Shown: positions 39,652 through 49,477 of the stretch, in pieces | Layout: the number at the start of each line of letters is the position of its first letter | How positions within the stretch are numbered: position 1 is the first letter of the stretch | Assembly: GCA_026392465.1 (NCBI GenBank) | Contig: JAPLCA010000029.1 | Location: 124,001-188,000, forward strand | Source: Propionibacteriales bacterium | GTDB lineage: Bacteria > Actinomycetota > Actinomycetes > Propionibacteriales > Nocardioidaceae | Direction of reading: 5' to 3' | DNA: 64,000 nucleotides | The notes under the pieces: generated by a model | What the model was told of the DNA's origin: nothing | The model's input: only the letters and a program-made list of their open reading frames with translations | The model's database searches: none | Made by a program: the position numbers and the translations under genes

Positions 39652-41277
39652 ATGAAGAAGTGGATGTCGGGTGCGCTCGCGATCGTCTCGGTCGGCGCGC
39701 TCACGCTCACGCTGCCCGCGACGGCCGAGGCTGCGCCGCCGAGCGTTGCCGCCAAGGCGCCGTCGGTCAGCTGGGGCTCGTGCTCGTCGTTCGGTGACAG
39801 CGGTCCGGGGCTCGTGCGCGCCGGCGCGCAGTGCGCCCGCGTCAAGGTTCCGCTCGACTACGCGAAGCCGCGCGGCACGAAGATCACCATCGCGATCTCG
39901 CGCATCAAGCACACCGTGGCCCGCAGCAAGTACCAGGGCGTGGTGCTCGTGAACCCGGGCGGTCCGGGCGGCTCGGGTCTCGGCCTCTCGCGCCTGGGCG
40001 GCGCGATCCCGAAGAACGCCGGTGCGGCGTACGACTGGATCGGCTTCGACCCGCGCGGTGTCGGCGAGAGTGCGCCGGCGGTCTCGTGCGACCCGAAGTA
40101 CGGCGGGTACGACCGTCCGCGCTACGAGCCGAGCACCACCGAGATCCGCGACGCCTGGTTCGCGCGCACGAACGCCTACACGACGGCGTGCGCGGAGAAG
40201 AACGGACCGATCCTCGACCACCTCACGACCCGTGACGTGGCGAAGGACCTCGACCAGATCCGCATCGCGCTCGGCCAGAGCCGGATCAACTACTACGGCT
40301 TCTCCTACGGCACCTACCTCGGCCAGGTGTACTCCTCGCTGTTCCCGTCGCACGTGCGCCGGATGATCTTCGACGGCACGGTCGACCCGCGCGGCGTCTG
40401 GTACCAGGGCAACCTGAGCCAGAACGAGCCGTTCGACAAGAACGTGAACCGCTGGTTCGCCTGGATCGCCCAGTACGACGACGTCTACCACCTCGGCACG
40501 ACGACCCGCGCCGTGCGCAAGACCTTCTACGACACGCAGGAGAAGCTGTACGACCAGCCCGTCGCCGACGCCGACGGCAACCGTCTGGGCGGCAGCGAAT
40601 GGAACGACTCGTTCCTGTACGCCGGCTACTACCAGTCGACGTGGACCGACCTCGCCCAGGTCTTCTCCGCCTTCGTCAACGACGGCGACGTCGCGTCGCT
40701 CAAGGCCGCCTACCTCGACGCGAGCGGGTACGGCGACGACAACGGCTACGCGGTGTACCTGGGCGTCCAGTGCACGGACGCGGCCTGGCCGACGAGCTGG
40801 GACAAGTGGGCCCGCGACAACTGGGCGCTCGACGCGATCGCTCCGTTCGAGACGTGGGCGAACGCCTGGTTCAACGAGCCGTGCCGTCACTGGCCGGCCA
40901 AGCCGCACAGGCCCGTCCGGGTGAAGGGCGCGAAGTCGACGAGCGTGCTGATGATCAACGAGACGTACGACGCCGCCACGCCGTACCCGGGCAGCATCGA
41001 GGTCCGCAAGCGCTACCCCGGTGCGCGTCTGGTCGCGGTCTCGGGCGGCACGACGCACTCGGGCTCGCTCGGCGGCAACGCGTGCACGGACAACCGGATC
41101 GCCGACTACCTGCTCACCGGCAAGCTGCCGCGACGTGTGTCGGGCAACCGCGCCGACGTCGTGTGCCAGCCGCTCCCGCAGCCGGTGCCCGAGCAGGCGG
41201 CCGCCCGCACGCAGAGCGCCACCCCGGCGCAGAGCGAGATGCGCCAGCAGATGCAGCGGGACGCCATCCGTCCCTGA
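39652..41277 (+). CDS. Secreted alpha/beta-hydrolase, tripeptidyl aminopeptidase type
   Basis: 541 residues with a Sec signal peptide (1-28, cleavage near AEA). The nucleophile elbow is GFSYGTYLG with Ser218; the oxyanion segment is VVLVNPGGPGGSGLG; DPRGVGES lies before it; acid and base are in MLMINETYDAATPYPGS (Asp) and GGTTHSGSLGG (His), matching the TAP/SCO-type S33 aminopeptidase. It removes tripeptides from N-termini of peptides outside the cell. Cys pairs (43/61, 146/180 and the C-terminal pair) suggest disulfides. The C-terminus (about 515-541) is Gln/Ala-rich. ATG 39652 has a GGAGGATG-type site upstream. Confidence 0.9.
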   Translation: MKKWMSGALAIVSVGALTLTLPATAEAAPPSVAAKAPSVSWGSCSSFGDSGPGLVRAGAQCARVKVPLDYAKPRGTKITIAISRIKHTVARSKYQGVVLVNPGGPGGSGLGLSRLGGAIPKNAGAAYDWIGFDPRGVGESAPAVSCDPKYGGYDRPRYEPSTTEIRDAWFARTNAYTTACAEKNGPILDHLTTRDVAKDLDQIRIALGQSRINYYGFSYGTYLGQVYSSLFPSHVRRMIFDGTVDPRGVWYQGNLSQNEPFDKNVNRWFAWIAQYDDVYHLGTTTRAVRKTFYDTQEKLYDQPVADADGNRLGGSEWNDSFLYAGYYQSTWTDLAQVFSAFVNDGDVASLKAAYLDASGYGDDNGYAVYLGVQCTDAAWPTSWDKWARDNWALDAIAPFETWANAWFNEPCRHWPAKPHRPVRVKGAKSTSVLMINETYDAATPYPGSIEVRKRYPGARLVAVSGGTTHSGSLGGNACTDNRIADYLLTGKLPRRVSGNRADVVCQPLPQPVPEQAAARTQSATPAQSEMRQQMQRDAIRP

Positions 41278-41369
41278 CGCTCCGGCCCACGGCGGGCGTC
41301 GACGTCCGGTGACCCCACGGTCGCTGGGCGTCGGCGCCCGCCGTCGTCGTCGGGGCCGGTCGAGGCACG

Positions 41370-41375
41370 TAGGAT
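41370..41375 (+). promoter_or_regulatory. -10-like box for miaB
   Basis: TAGGAT ends 9 nt before the miaB ATG at 41385, a leaderless or very short leader. Confidence 0.45.
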
Positions 41376-41384
41376 TGAGCGGTC

Positions 41385-42902
41385 ATGACTGCAGCAGCGA
41401 CGCCGACGGCGAAGACCTACGAGGTGCGCACCTACGGGTGCCAGATGAACGTCCACGACAGCGAGCGGCTGTCGGGGCTCCTCGAGACCGCCGGGTACGC
41501 CAAGCACGGGTCGGACGGGCTCGACGGGGGAGCGATCCCCGACCTCGTCGTGTTCAACACGTGCGCCGTGCGCGAGAACGCCGACAACAAGCTGTACGGG
41601 AACCTCGGGCACGTCGCGAGCCTCAAGGCCAAGCACCCCGGCATGCAGGTGGCCGTCGGCGGCTGCCTCGCGCAGAAGGACCGCGACACCATCACGAAGC
41701 GGGCTCCCTGGGTCGACGTCGTCTTCGGCACGCACAACATCGGCTCGCTGCCGGTCCTGCTGGAACGGGCGCGGGTGCAGGAGGAGTCGCAGGTCGAGAT
41801 CCTCGAGTCGCTCGAGGTCTTCCCGTCCACGCTGCCCACCAAGCGCGACTCCGTGTTCGCGGCCTGGGTGTCGATCAGCGTCGGGTGCAACAACACCTGC
41901 ACGTTCTGCATCGTCCCCGCCCTGCGCGGCAAGGAGAAGGACCGCCGACCCGGTGACGTGCTCGCCGAGGTCGAGGCGCTCGTCGCCGACGGCGTCGTCG
42001 AGGTGACCCTGCTCGGCCAGAACGTCAACGCCTACGGCGTGGAGCTGGGCGACCGCTTCGCCTTCGGCAAGCTCCTGCGCGCGTGCGGCGAGATCGAGGG
42101 CCTGGAGCGGGTGCGCTTCACCAGCCCGCACCCGAAGGACTTCACCGACGACGTCATCGCCGCCATGGCCGAGACGCCCAACGTCATGCCGCAGCTGCAC
42201 ATGCCGCTGCAGTCCGGGTCCGACCGCGTGCTGAAGGCGATGCGACGCTCCTACCGCCAGGAGAAGTACCTCGGCATCCTCGACCGCGTGCGCGAGGCCA
42301 TGCCCGACGCCGCGATCACCACCGACATCATCGTCGGGTTCCCGGGGGAGACCGAGGACGACTTCGCCGAGACGCTCGACGTCGTCCGCCAGGCGCGGTT
42401 CGCGAGCGCGTTCACCTTCCAGTACTCCCGCCGTCCGGGCACCCCCGCGGCCGACCTGCCCGAGCTGCCGAAGGAGGTCGTGCAGGAACGCTACATGCGG
42501 CTGGCGGCGGCCGTCGAGGAGACGGCCTGGGCCGAGAACCAGCGTCTTGAGGGCCGCACCGTCGAGCTGCTCGTCTCCGACCACAGCGCCGCCGGTGGCC
42601 GCAAGGACCACGAGACCCAGCGCCTCACCGGTCGCGCGCGCGACAACCGACTCGTGCACTTCGCGCCGGGCGGGCACGACGTGCGTCCCGGCGACCTCGT
42701 CGAGGTCACCGTCACGCACGCCGCACCGCACCACCTCGTCAGCGACGCCGACGTCGTCTCCTACTGCCGCACGCGCGCCGGAGACGCGTGGGAGGCGCGC
42801 CAGGGCCGTACCGAGGTGCGACCCGCGGTCTCCCTCGGCATGCCGTCGCTCGGCGTCCCCGCCCCGCTGCCGGTCGTCGACGCCCCAGCCTGCGCCCGCT
42901 GA
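41385..42902 (+). CDS. miaB: tRNA-2-methylthio-N6-dimethylallyladenosine synthase
   Basis: Radical SAM methylthiotransferase acting on i6A37 of tRNA, after MiaA. 505 residues. N-terminal UPF0004 domain has the first Cys set ([31 protein letters not shown]). The radical SAM Cys motif is [11 protein letters not shown], binding the second Fe-S cluster; [12 protein letters not shown] and [15 protein letters not shown] are family landmarks. The C-terminal TRAM domain ends near 460, followed by a less conserved extension. miaA lies at 52502, ten kilobases away. ATG 41385 has a TAGGAT box 9 nt before it. Confidence 0.96.
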   Translation: MTAAATPTAKTYEVRTYGCQMNVHDSERLSGLLETAGYAKHGSDGLDGGAIPDLVVFNTCAVRENADNKLYGNLGHVASLKAKHPGMQVAVGGCLAQKDRDTITKRAPWVDVVFGTHNIGSLPVLLERARVQEESQVEILESLEVFPSTLPTKRDSVFAAWVSISVGCNNTCTFCIVPALRGKEKDRRPGDVLAEVEALVADGVVEVTLLGQNVNAYGVELGDRFAFGKLLRACGEIEGLERVRFTSPHPKDFTDDVIAAMAETPNVMPQLHMPLQSGSDRVLKAMRRSYRQEKYLGILDRVREAMPDAAITTDIIVGFPGETEDDFAETLDVVRQARFASAFTFQYSRRPGTPAADLPELPKEVVQERYMRLAAAVEETAWAENQRLEGRTVELLVSDHSAAGGRKDHETQRLTGRARDNRLVHFAPGGHDVRPGDLVEVTVTHAAPHHLVSDADVVSYCRTRAGDAWEARQGRTEVRPAVSLGMPSLGVPAPLPVVDAPACAR

Positions 42903-42956
42903 CCCCTCGCTGGACCCCGGCGGGGGTGCCAGGCGGCGGGAGGCAGAGCATGCAGC

Positions 42957-44324
42957 TCAGAAGGTCGAGTACAGCTCCTCGCCCGCCCTGCGCGACGGCG
43001 GGGCGGCCAGCTGCTCGCCCGGCACCTGCAGGGGGATCCCCGGCGGGTAGGCGATGATGTACCGCTCGTCGCCGCACGAGCACTCCGGGGCGTCCAGGCA
43101 GCACACGCTCTCCAGCGCCTCCACCAGCAGGTCGACCTGCTCGGGCGTCACGCCGACGTGCATCGTGAACAGCAACGTCGAGCCGTCCTGCCGGGAGACG
43201 AAGATGCCGTACTCGTCGAACAGGGCCGCGCGCACCTCCTGGGCCCGCTCGGGCGTCCCGAGGTCGAGGTGCACCTTCATTGGGTCGGCCAGGTAGGCAC
43301 CCGTCGTGGTCACCGGCCGGTACTCGGCGAGCCACGGGACCCGACGGGCGAGCTCTCGCAGACGGTCGGCCTGCGCGAGGGCCCGCTCGACGAGGGCGGT
43401 CCCCTCGGCCACGGCGTGGGCGCGCGCGATGTCCAGGCTCGCCAGCACCGGCAGCGAAGGGCTCGTGGTGTGGACGCGGTACAGCGCCGCGCGCACGGTG
43501 GCCCTCAGGGTGTCCGGTCCGATGACGTGCAGGTACGACCCCTGGCGCAGCGCCAGCATCGACTTGTGCGTCGAGTGCGTGACGAGGAACGAGGCAGGCC
43601 AGTCCGGGTGGTCCGCGAGCGTCTCGCGGATCGCGTGGATCGCGGTGAGACGCCGCAGCCAGGGGTGGAAGGCGTGGATCGCGGTCCACGCCTCGTCGAC
43701 GAGCACCCGACAGCCCGACTCGGCCGTCAGCTCCTGCAGCGCGCCGAGGAAGCGACGCATCTGCACGAGCGACCCGTCGTAGGCGGAGACTCCGACGACC
43801 ACGACGTCGACCTCGACGCCGTCGGCCTTCGCGTCGCGCAGCGCGGTGATGACGCCGTGCTCGGTGTCCGTCGGCGAGGTGGGCGCGTACAGCACGTCGG
43901 CACCGAGGCGGTCGAGGGCGAAGTGGATGGACTGGTGGACCGAGCGGTCCACGAGCACGCGGGCGCCGGCCACCCGGAGCGCCTCCAGCGCCACCTGGTT
44001 GGCGCCGGTCGTGCCCGTGGTGACGTACTGGGTGTCGTCGGCGCCGAACGCCTCGGCCGTCAGCCGCCGCGACCGCGCCAGCTGGCGGTGGGCGCGGAAG
44101 AAGGAGTCGAGCTCGGGCGAGCCCAGGGTCAGCTCGGTCGCCAGGTAGCTCCCGAACAACCGGCGGGTGCGGTCAGCGAGCAGCGAGTCGTCGCCCTCGG
44201 GTGCGTGGGCGAGCGAACCGATGGGCAGCGCGTGGAACGAGGCGATGCCGGCCCCCGCATGTCGGTCGAGGGCGTCCGCGTACGGGGTCTCGGTCAGGCG
44301 ACGGCGCTGCGCAGTGGTCCACAT
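42957..44324 (-). CDS. Orn/Lys/Arg decarboxylase-family PLP enzyme
   Basis: 455 residues, fold-type I PLP enzyme of the major-domain decarboxylase family. The cofactor Lys254 is in THSTHKSMLALRQGSYLHV; DEAWTAIHAFHP (210-221) supplies the Asp that binds the pyridine nitrogen; His130 stacks on the ring; YVTTGTTGANQVALEA binds the phosphate. The C-terminal domain is short and carries the unusual Cys cluster CCLDAPECSCG, a possible metal site. It is closer to the actinobacterial stand-alone members (SCO-type aminotransferase class I/II-decarboxylase group) than to large E. coli decarboxylases, so substrate (lysine, arginine, ornithine) is open. ATG 44324 has GTGGAGGAA upstream. Promoter region carries 11-bp-phased CGTGAG repeats. 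Confidence 0.85.
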   Translation of the reverse strand: MWTTAQRRRLTETPYADALDRHAGAGIASFHALPIGSLAHAPEGDDSLLADRTRRLFGSYLATELTLGSPELDSFFRAHRQLARSRRLTAEAFGADDTQYVTTGTTGANQVALEALRVAGARVLVDRSVHQSIHFALDRLGADVLYAPTSPTDTEHGVITALRDAKADGVEVDVVVVGVSAYDGSLVQMRRFLGALQELTAESGCRVLVDEAWTAIHAFHPWLRRLTAIHAIRETLADHPDWPASFLVTHSTHKSMLALRQGSYLHVIGPDTLRATVRAALYRVHTTSPSLPVLASLDIARAHAVAEGTALVERALAQADRLRELARRVPWLAEYRPVTTTGAYLADPMKVHLDLGTPERAQEVRAALFDEYGIFVSRQDGSTLLFTMHVGVTPEQVDLLVEALESVCCLDAPECSCGDERYIIAYPPGIPLQVPGEQLAAPPSRRAGEELYSTF

Positions 44325-44428
44325 GGCATTCCTCCACGGTCATGGCCCCCCGATGGGGCTGCCTCTCCAGGGTGCGCCCGGATCGAGGTGAACGCCGTTC
44401 AGTACGTCACAGGAGAACATCAAGATTT

Positions 44429-44456
44429 CGTGAGGATCTCGTGAGAGGACCGTGAG
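44429..44456 (-). promoter_or_regulatory. Three 11-bp-phased direct repeats upstream of the decarboxylase gene
   Basis: CGTGAG at 44429, 44440 and 44451, i.e. CTCACG three times on the minus strand at exactly 11-bp steps, 105 to 132 bp before the start at 44324. On that strand the units read ACTCACGGTCC, TCTCACGAGAT and CCTCACGAAAT, close to the TCTCAC/GCTCAC units upstream of 3738, so the same OmpR-class regulator could bind. Confidence 0.55.
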
Positions 44457-44486
44457 TGGCCCGTCGCGCGGAGGGTCCGGCGACCC

Positions 44487-46565
44487 TCAGACCTGGAGCG
44501 TCGGGTGCAGGACCGTCATCGTCACGCGTTCGCGACGCTTCGCCGCCAGGGCGGTGAGGGCCAGGGCGCCCAGCGCGAACACGACCAGCACGAAGACGTC
44601 GAACGCGACCCCCGTGGTGCCACCCGCCGTCGCCGCGCGAAGCCCGTGAACGGCGTAGGTCATGGGCAGCAGCGCGTGCAGGAAACCGAAGAACGACGGG
44701 GACGTCTCGATCGGGTAGGTCCCGCCCGCAGCGGTCAGCTGCAGGCAGACGAACACGATCGCCAGGAAGCGTCCGGCCCCGCCGAACCAGGCGATGAAGG
44801 TCTGGTTGATGGCCGTGAACACCAGCCCGGTGAGCAGCGCGAGACCGAGGAGCAGACCCGGCTGCGAGGCGTCGACGCCGACGATCCCGAGCAGCACGCC
44901 GACCAGCAGCACGGCCTGCACGACCGACAGTGCCGCCCCGGGCACGAACCCGGCCAGCGCCGTGCGCACCGCGCCGGTCGTCGAGGCGATCGCGCGCGCG
45001 GAGACCGGCCGCAGCAGGAGGTAGATCGACATGGCGCCCACCCACAGCGCGAGCGCCATGAAGTACGGTGCGAGGCCCTCGCCGTACGACGCGACGGCGT
45101 TGAGCCGGTCGGCGGCGTCGGTCACCGGGGTGGCCGCGGTCTTGGCGAGCTTCTCGCGCTGGTCCTTCGTGTAGTCGGGCACCTGTTCGCTGCCGTCGGT
45201 CAGACCGTCCTGCAGCCGCAGCGCGCCGTCACGCAACGCGCCTGCACCGTCGCTGAGCTGGTCGGCTCCGTCGGTCAGGCGGCCGGCTCCGCTCGCCAGC
45301 CGGTCGGCACCGCCCGCTGCCTCCCGGGCGCCGGTGACCAGCTGCGACGTGCCGGACTGCAGCTGGTCGGCGCCGTCGGACGCCTGGCCGATCGCCCCGA
45401 CGAGGGCCGGCACGTTGTCGGCGAGCTCGCGGTTGCCGGCCGCGACCCGCTGGGCCCCCTCGTCGAGCCGGGCCGACTGCCGACCGATCTCGTTGGCGCG
45501 CCCGGTCAGGCTGCCGACCTGCGTGCGGGCTGCTGCTGCGGCGTCGGCCCCGGCGTCGAGGTTCGCGCACGTGGCCGCGGGGCTGCCGCCGGCGCGGCAC
45601 TCCTGCGCCGCGGTGCGCAACGACCCCTCCAGGGTCTGCAGCTGCTGCTCGACCTGGTCCGTGCTGCCGTTGATGCCGCCCACGACGCGCTGGACGACGG
45701 CGTCGAACTGCGCCACGCCGCCCGCGACCTGCTCTGCTCCGTCGGCGAGCTGCCGCGTCTGTCCGGGCAGGGGTGCGGTGCGTTCCTGCAGCTGGCCGAG
45801 CCCGTTCGCGAGCTGGCCGGCGCCAGCGTCGAGCCGCTCCGCCCCACCCGCGAGCTGCCGGTTCCCGTCGGCGAGCGTCGCGGCCCCGCTGCTGAGCTGC
45901 CGGGTGCCGTCGGCCAGCTGGTCGGCCCCTGAGCCGAGCCGACCGGCGCCGTCCGCCAGGTCGCCGGCGCCGTCAGCCGCCTCCTGCAGCGAACCCTTGA
46001 TGTCGGTGAAGCCGAGGTAGAGGTTGTCGAGGTAGGTCCGCGTCACCTGGGCGTTGAGCGACGACTTCGCCGCCTCGAGGATGCGGTCGGCGATCTGACC
46101 GTTGACGAAGTTGACGGCGTCGTTCGTCTTCAGGTCGAGCCGACCCTGCACGGCCGCGTCCGGGTCGCCGCTCGTCGACGTCGCCGCCTTCGAGAGGTCG
46201 CGGGGGATGGTCAGGACGGCCTTGTAGCGACCGTCGGCGAGACCGCTGCGGGCGTCGGACGGATCGGTCAGCACCCAGTCGTAGTTGTTGCGGTCGTCGT
46301 TGCCGACGAGGTTCGCGGCGAGCTGGCGCCCGACGGCGACGGGCTGCTTCTCGCCGTCGCGGCCGGTGACCTCGACCATCTGGTCCTCGTTCACGACGGC
46401 GGCCTTCACGTGGTCGAGCCGGCCCGTGGGGTCGATGTTCGCCCAGATGTACAGGGCGCCGTAGAACAGCGGGACGATCGCGACGGCGAGCACGGCGAGG
46501 CGCGTGAGCCGGCTGCGGCGGAACCGCGCAAGCTCGAACCAGGGGAGGGAGGGGGTGGGCAGCAT
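44487..46565 (-). CDS. YhgE/Pip-type membrane protein
   Basis: 692 residues. N-terminal transmembrane helix (about 20-42, RLAVLAVAIVPLFYGALYIW), a large extracellular region (about 45-520), then about five C-terminal helices with a typical ABC-2-like layout (YFMALALWVGAMSIYLL and following). The extracellular part has heptad repeats, e.g. LADGAGR, LGSGADQ, LADGTRQ, LSSGAAT, LADGNRQ, giving a long coiled-coil/left-handed helical stalk. It is a member of the YhgE/Pip group; relatives act in export and phage/type VII systems. ATG 46565 shares one base with the stop of the MMPL gene (TGATG), so both are co-translated, presumably as one export machine under the TetR at 49501. Confidence 0.9.
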   Translation of the reverse strand: MLPTPSLPWFELARFRRSRLTRLAVLAVAIVPLFYGALYIWANIDPTGRLDHVKAAVVNEDQMVEVTGRDGEKQPVAVGRQLAANLVGNDDRNNYDWVLTDPSDARSGLADGRYKAVLTIPRDLSKAATSTSGDPDAAVQGRLDLKTNDAVNFVNGQIADRILEAAKSSLNAQVTRTYLDNLYLGFTDIKGSLQEAADGAGDLADGAGRLGSGADQLADGTRQLSSGAATLADGNRQLAGGAERLDAGAGQLANGLGQLQERTAPLPGQTRQLADGAEQVAGGVAQFDAVVQRVVGGINGSTDQVEQQLQTLEGSLRTAAQECRAGGSPAATCANLDAGADAAAAARTQVGSLTGRANEIGRQSARLDEGAQRVAAGNRELADNVPALVGAIGQASDGADQLQSGTSQLVTGAREAAGGADRLASGAGRLTDGADQLSDGAGALRDGALRLQDGLTDGSEQVPDYTKDQREKLAKTAATPVTDAADRLNAVASYGEGLAPYFMALALWVGAMSIYLLLRPVSARAIASTTGAVRTALAGFVPGAALSVVQAVLLVGVLLGIVGVDASQPGLLLGLALLTGLVFTAINQTFIAWFGGAGRFLAIVFVCLQLTAAGGTYPIETSPSFFGFLHALLPMTYAVHGLRAATAGGTTGVAFDVFVLVVFALGALALTALAAKRRERVTMTVLHPTLQV

Positions 46566-49450
46566 CAGATCATCAGCTCGTCGAGGGTGCGTCGGGTGTC
46601 GAGCTCCAGCAGGTGGAGCCGCGGGGACGGGGCGGGGGCGGAGGTGGCCGACTGCACGCTCGCGACGAGGGCGGTCGGGCGGTCCTCCAGCAGGTGCGCG
46701 AGGGTCGACCAGAGCAGGTCGACGTGCTCGGTGGCGCGCAGGTCGTCGGCGTCGTCGACGACGAGCACCTCCGGTCGGGCCAGCAGGGCGAGCACGATCC
46801 CCAGCGTCTTGCGCTCCAGGCGCGAGAGGTCCGAGACGAGTGTCGAGCCGTCGACGTCGGTGAACGGCAGCCCGTGCTCGACGTGAGCTGCCTCGAGGGC
46901 CCGGTTCATCAGCTCACGCACGGGCGCGACCGTCGACCGCGAGACCCACAGGCCGAGGGTGCGGATCGACAGCCGCTCGGCGACGTGCTGGTCGACGGTG
47001 AGGTTCGGGTCGAGGTCGTTCACGTCGCGGAACTCCGCGAGCGAGACCGTGCGTCGGACGTCGCGCGCCTCCTGCGGGAGGAGGTGTCCGGCCACGCGCA
47101 GCCGACCCTCGTCGAAGGCCATGCGGCCGGCGAAGGTGAGCAGCAGTGACGTCTTCCCGCTGCCGCTCGGTCCGTGCACGACGAGCCACTCGCCGGCCGG
47201 GAGCTCCACGGTGACGTCGTTGTAGACGACGCCCTCGGGCGTCGCGAGCGTGAGGCCCGCGGCGGAGACGGCGGCGGTCGAGTGCGGACGCGGCCACGTC
47301 TCGAGCTCCACGCGGCGGTGCAGGGCCTCGCCCTCGACGTCGACGTGGGGCAGGCGTGTCGCGAGGAAGCGGGGAAGCCACCACGATCCGTGGCCGGCGA
47401 ACCGCATGACCGACGGGACGAACAGCATCCGCACGAGGAACGCGTCCGCGAACACCCCGACGGCGAGCGCGAAGGCGATCGGCTTGATGTTCTCGTCGCC
47501 CTCGGGCACGAACGCCGCGAAGACCGCGAGCATGATCACCGCCGCCGCGGTGACGACGCGGGAGCTGCCGACGAAGCCCTCGACGATCGCCTCGTCGGGG
47601 TCGCCGGTGCGCACGTACTCCTCCTTCATGCGCGAGACGAGGAACACCTCGTAGTCCATCGAGAGGCCGAACAGCACGGCCATGAGCAGGATCGGCAGGA
47701 AGGAGATGAGGGGACCGGTGTCCTGCAGGTGCACGAGGTCGGCCAGCCAGCCCCACTGGAACACCGCCACGACGGCACCGAACGCGGCGCCCGTCGAGAG
47801 CAGGAACCCCAGCGTCGCCTTGAGGGGGATGAGCAGCGAGCGGAAGACGACCATCAGCAGCAGCACGGAGAGGCCGACGACGAGGAGCCCGAACGGCAGG
47901 AGGGCGTCCTGCAGGCGCTCGGACACGTCGATGCCGACGGCGGTCAGGCCGGTGACCGACACGTTCACGCCGTGCTCCCGCTCCCACCGCGGCGCCTCGG
48001 CGCGGATCCGCTGCACCAGGTCGGCCGTCTGCGGCGAGGCCGGTCCCGTCGTCGGGATCACCTGCACGACGGCGGTGTCGGCGGAGCGGTTCGGGGTCGC
48101 GAGGCCGATGGTCTCGACGCCCTTCGTCGCGCGGAGGTCGCGCTCGACGTCGTCGACGACGCCGAGCGGGTCGGTGGAGGTGATGACGTCGAGCTTGACG
48201 AGCAGCGGCCCGTTGTAGCCGGGGCCGAGGTGCTGGTCGACGAGGTCGTAGGCCTCGCGCTGGGTGCTGCCGCTCGGCGCGCTGCCGTTGTCGGGGAGGG
48301 CGAGCTGCAGGTCCTTCACCGGCAGGGTGCCGACGGCGAGGACGCCGACCACGACGACCATCGCCACGGCCGGGAAGCGCGTGGTCAGCCGCACCCAACG
48401 TCGCGAGAAGCCGCCGGCGGGCTTCTCCTTCGAGGTCGGCTGCAGGCGGTCACCGGCGCGTCCGAGGAGCGCGGGGAGCAGGGTGAGCGCCACGGCCACG
48501 GCGACGGCGACCGAGACGGCGCCGCTGATGCCCATCACGGTCAGGAACGGGATGCCGGCGACGAACAGCCCGACCAGCGCGATCATCACGGTGACCCCCG
48601 CGAAGACCACGGCGGACCCGGCGGTGGCGACGGCGCGACCGACGGCCTCGTCGGCCGGGATGCCGTCGGACATCAGCTCGCGGTGCCTGGAGACGATGAA
48701 CAGGGCGTAGTCGATCCCCACGGCGAGCCCGATCATGAGTGCCAGGAGCGGCGCGGTGGAGCTGATCGTCAGGAACCCGGTGGCGGTCCACAGCAGCTCC
48801 ATCGTGACGGCCACGCCGACGAGGGCGGTGATGATCGGCAGGAACGCGGCACGCCAGGACCGGAACATCCGGTAGAGCACGACGAGGGCGACGATCACGC
48901 CGACCACCTCGATGATCGACAGCTTCGGCCCGGTGTTGGAGAAGGCGTCGCCGCCGAACGCGACCGTGTAGCCGGCATCGTCGAGGGTGGTGCCGGTGCG
49001 CTGGAGGTCGTCCTTGAGGCGCTCGGTCACGCCACCGAGGTCGCCCTTCAACGACACCTGGATCTGCGCGGCGCGGCCGTCGCGCGAGATCGAGGCGGCG
49101 CGCGCGAGGTCGTCGTAGGGCGAGGTCACGGAGGTGACGCCGTCGACCCGCTCCAGGTCGGCGACCGTCCGGTCGACCAGGGCCCTGGAGGTGGGCGACT
49201 CCATCGACGTCCCCTCGGGGGCGACCACGACGGCGTAGGCGGTGAGACCGGACAGCTCGGGGAAGGTGCGGCCGAGGTCGACGAAGGCGTCGTTCGCCTC
49301 GGTGCCGGGAACGTCGAACTCGTCGCGCGTCCCGTCGCCGAGGGCGAGCGCGGCCCCGGCCCCGATCAGCGCGACCAGGAACCAGGCGAGGAGGACGCGA
49401 CCGGGCCGCAGGAAGCACCGGCGTCCGAGCTCGTACAGGGAGGACGACAT
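46565..49450 (-). CDS. MMPL/RND transporter fused to a degenerate ABC ATPase-like domain
   Basis: 961 residues. Residues 1-720 are an MMPL-type RND transporter: helix 1 VLLAWFLVALIGAGAALALG, two extracellular domains, conserved Asp/Tyr region in GLAVGIDYALFIVSRHREL and in the second half FGLSMDYEVFLVSRMKEEY. From about 725 a C-terminal ABC-type nucleotide-binding domain follows, with Walker A GPSGSGKTSLL (760-770). Its other motifs are altered: no clear Q-loop Gln (VSLAEF), signature LSRLE (about 875) instead of LSGGQ, Walker B VLVVDDADD (Asp instead of Glu), and no H-loop His (LVASV). ATG 49450 is preferred. The fusion couples proton-driven and ATP-binding modules in one chain. Confidence 0.88.
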   Translation of the reverse strand: MSSSLYELGRRCFLRPGRVLLAWFLVALIGAGAALALGDGTRDEFDVPGTEANDAFVDLGRTFPELSGLTAYAVVVAPEGTSMESPTSRALVDRTVADLERVDGVTSVTSPYDDLARAASISRDGRAAQIQVSLKGDLGGVTERLKDDLQRTGTTLDDAGYTVAFGGDAFSNTGPKLSIIEVVGVIVALVVLYRMFRSWRAAFLPIITALVGVAVTMELLWTATGFLTISSTAPLLALMIGLAVGIDYALFIVSRHRELMSDGIPADEAVGRAVATAGSAVVFAGVTVMIALVGLFVAGIPFLTVMGISGAVSVAVAVAVALTLLPALLGRAGDRLQPTSKEKPAGGFSRRWVRLTTRFPAVAMVVVVGVLAVGTLPVKDLQLALPDNGSAPSGSTQREAYDLVDQHLGPGYNGPLLVKLDVITSTDPLGVVDDVERDLRATKGVETIGLATPNRSADTAVVQVIPTTGPASPQTADLVQRIRAEAPRWEREHGVNVSVTGLTAVGIDVSERLQDALLPFGLLVVGLSVLLLMVVFRSLLIPLKATLGFLLSTGAAFGAVVAVFQWGWLADLVHLQDTGPLISFLPILLMAVLFGLSMDYEVFLVSRMKEEYVRTGDPDEAIVEGFVGSSRVVTAAAVIMLAVFAAFVPEGDENIKPIAFALAVGVFADAFLVRMLFVPSVMRFAGHGSWWLPRFLATRLPHVDVEGEALHRRVELETWPRPHSTAAVSAAGLTLATPEGVVYNDVTVELPAGEWLVVHGPSGSGKTSLLLTFAGRMAFDEGRLRVAGHLLPQEARDVRRTVSLAEFRDVNDLDPNLTVDQHVAERLSIRTLGLWVSRSTVAPVRELMNRALEAAHVEHGLPFTDVDGSTLVSDLSRLERKTLGIVLALLARPEVLVVDDADDLRATEHVDLLWSTLAHLLEDRPTALVASVQSATSAPAPSPRLHLLELDTRRTLDELMI

Positions 49451-49477
49451 GTCTGTCACGATACGGTTCTGTATTGA

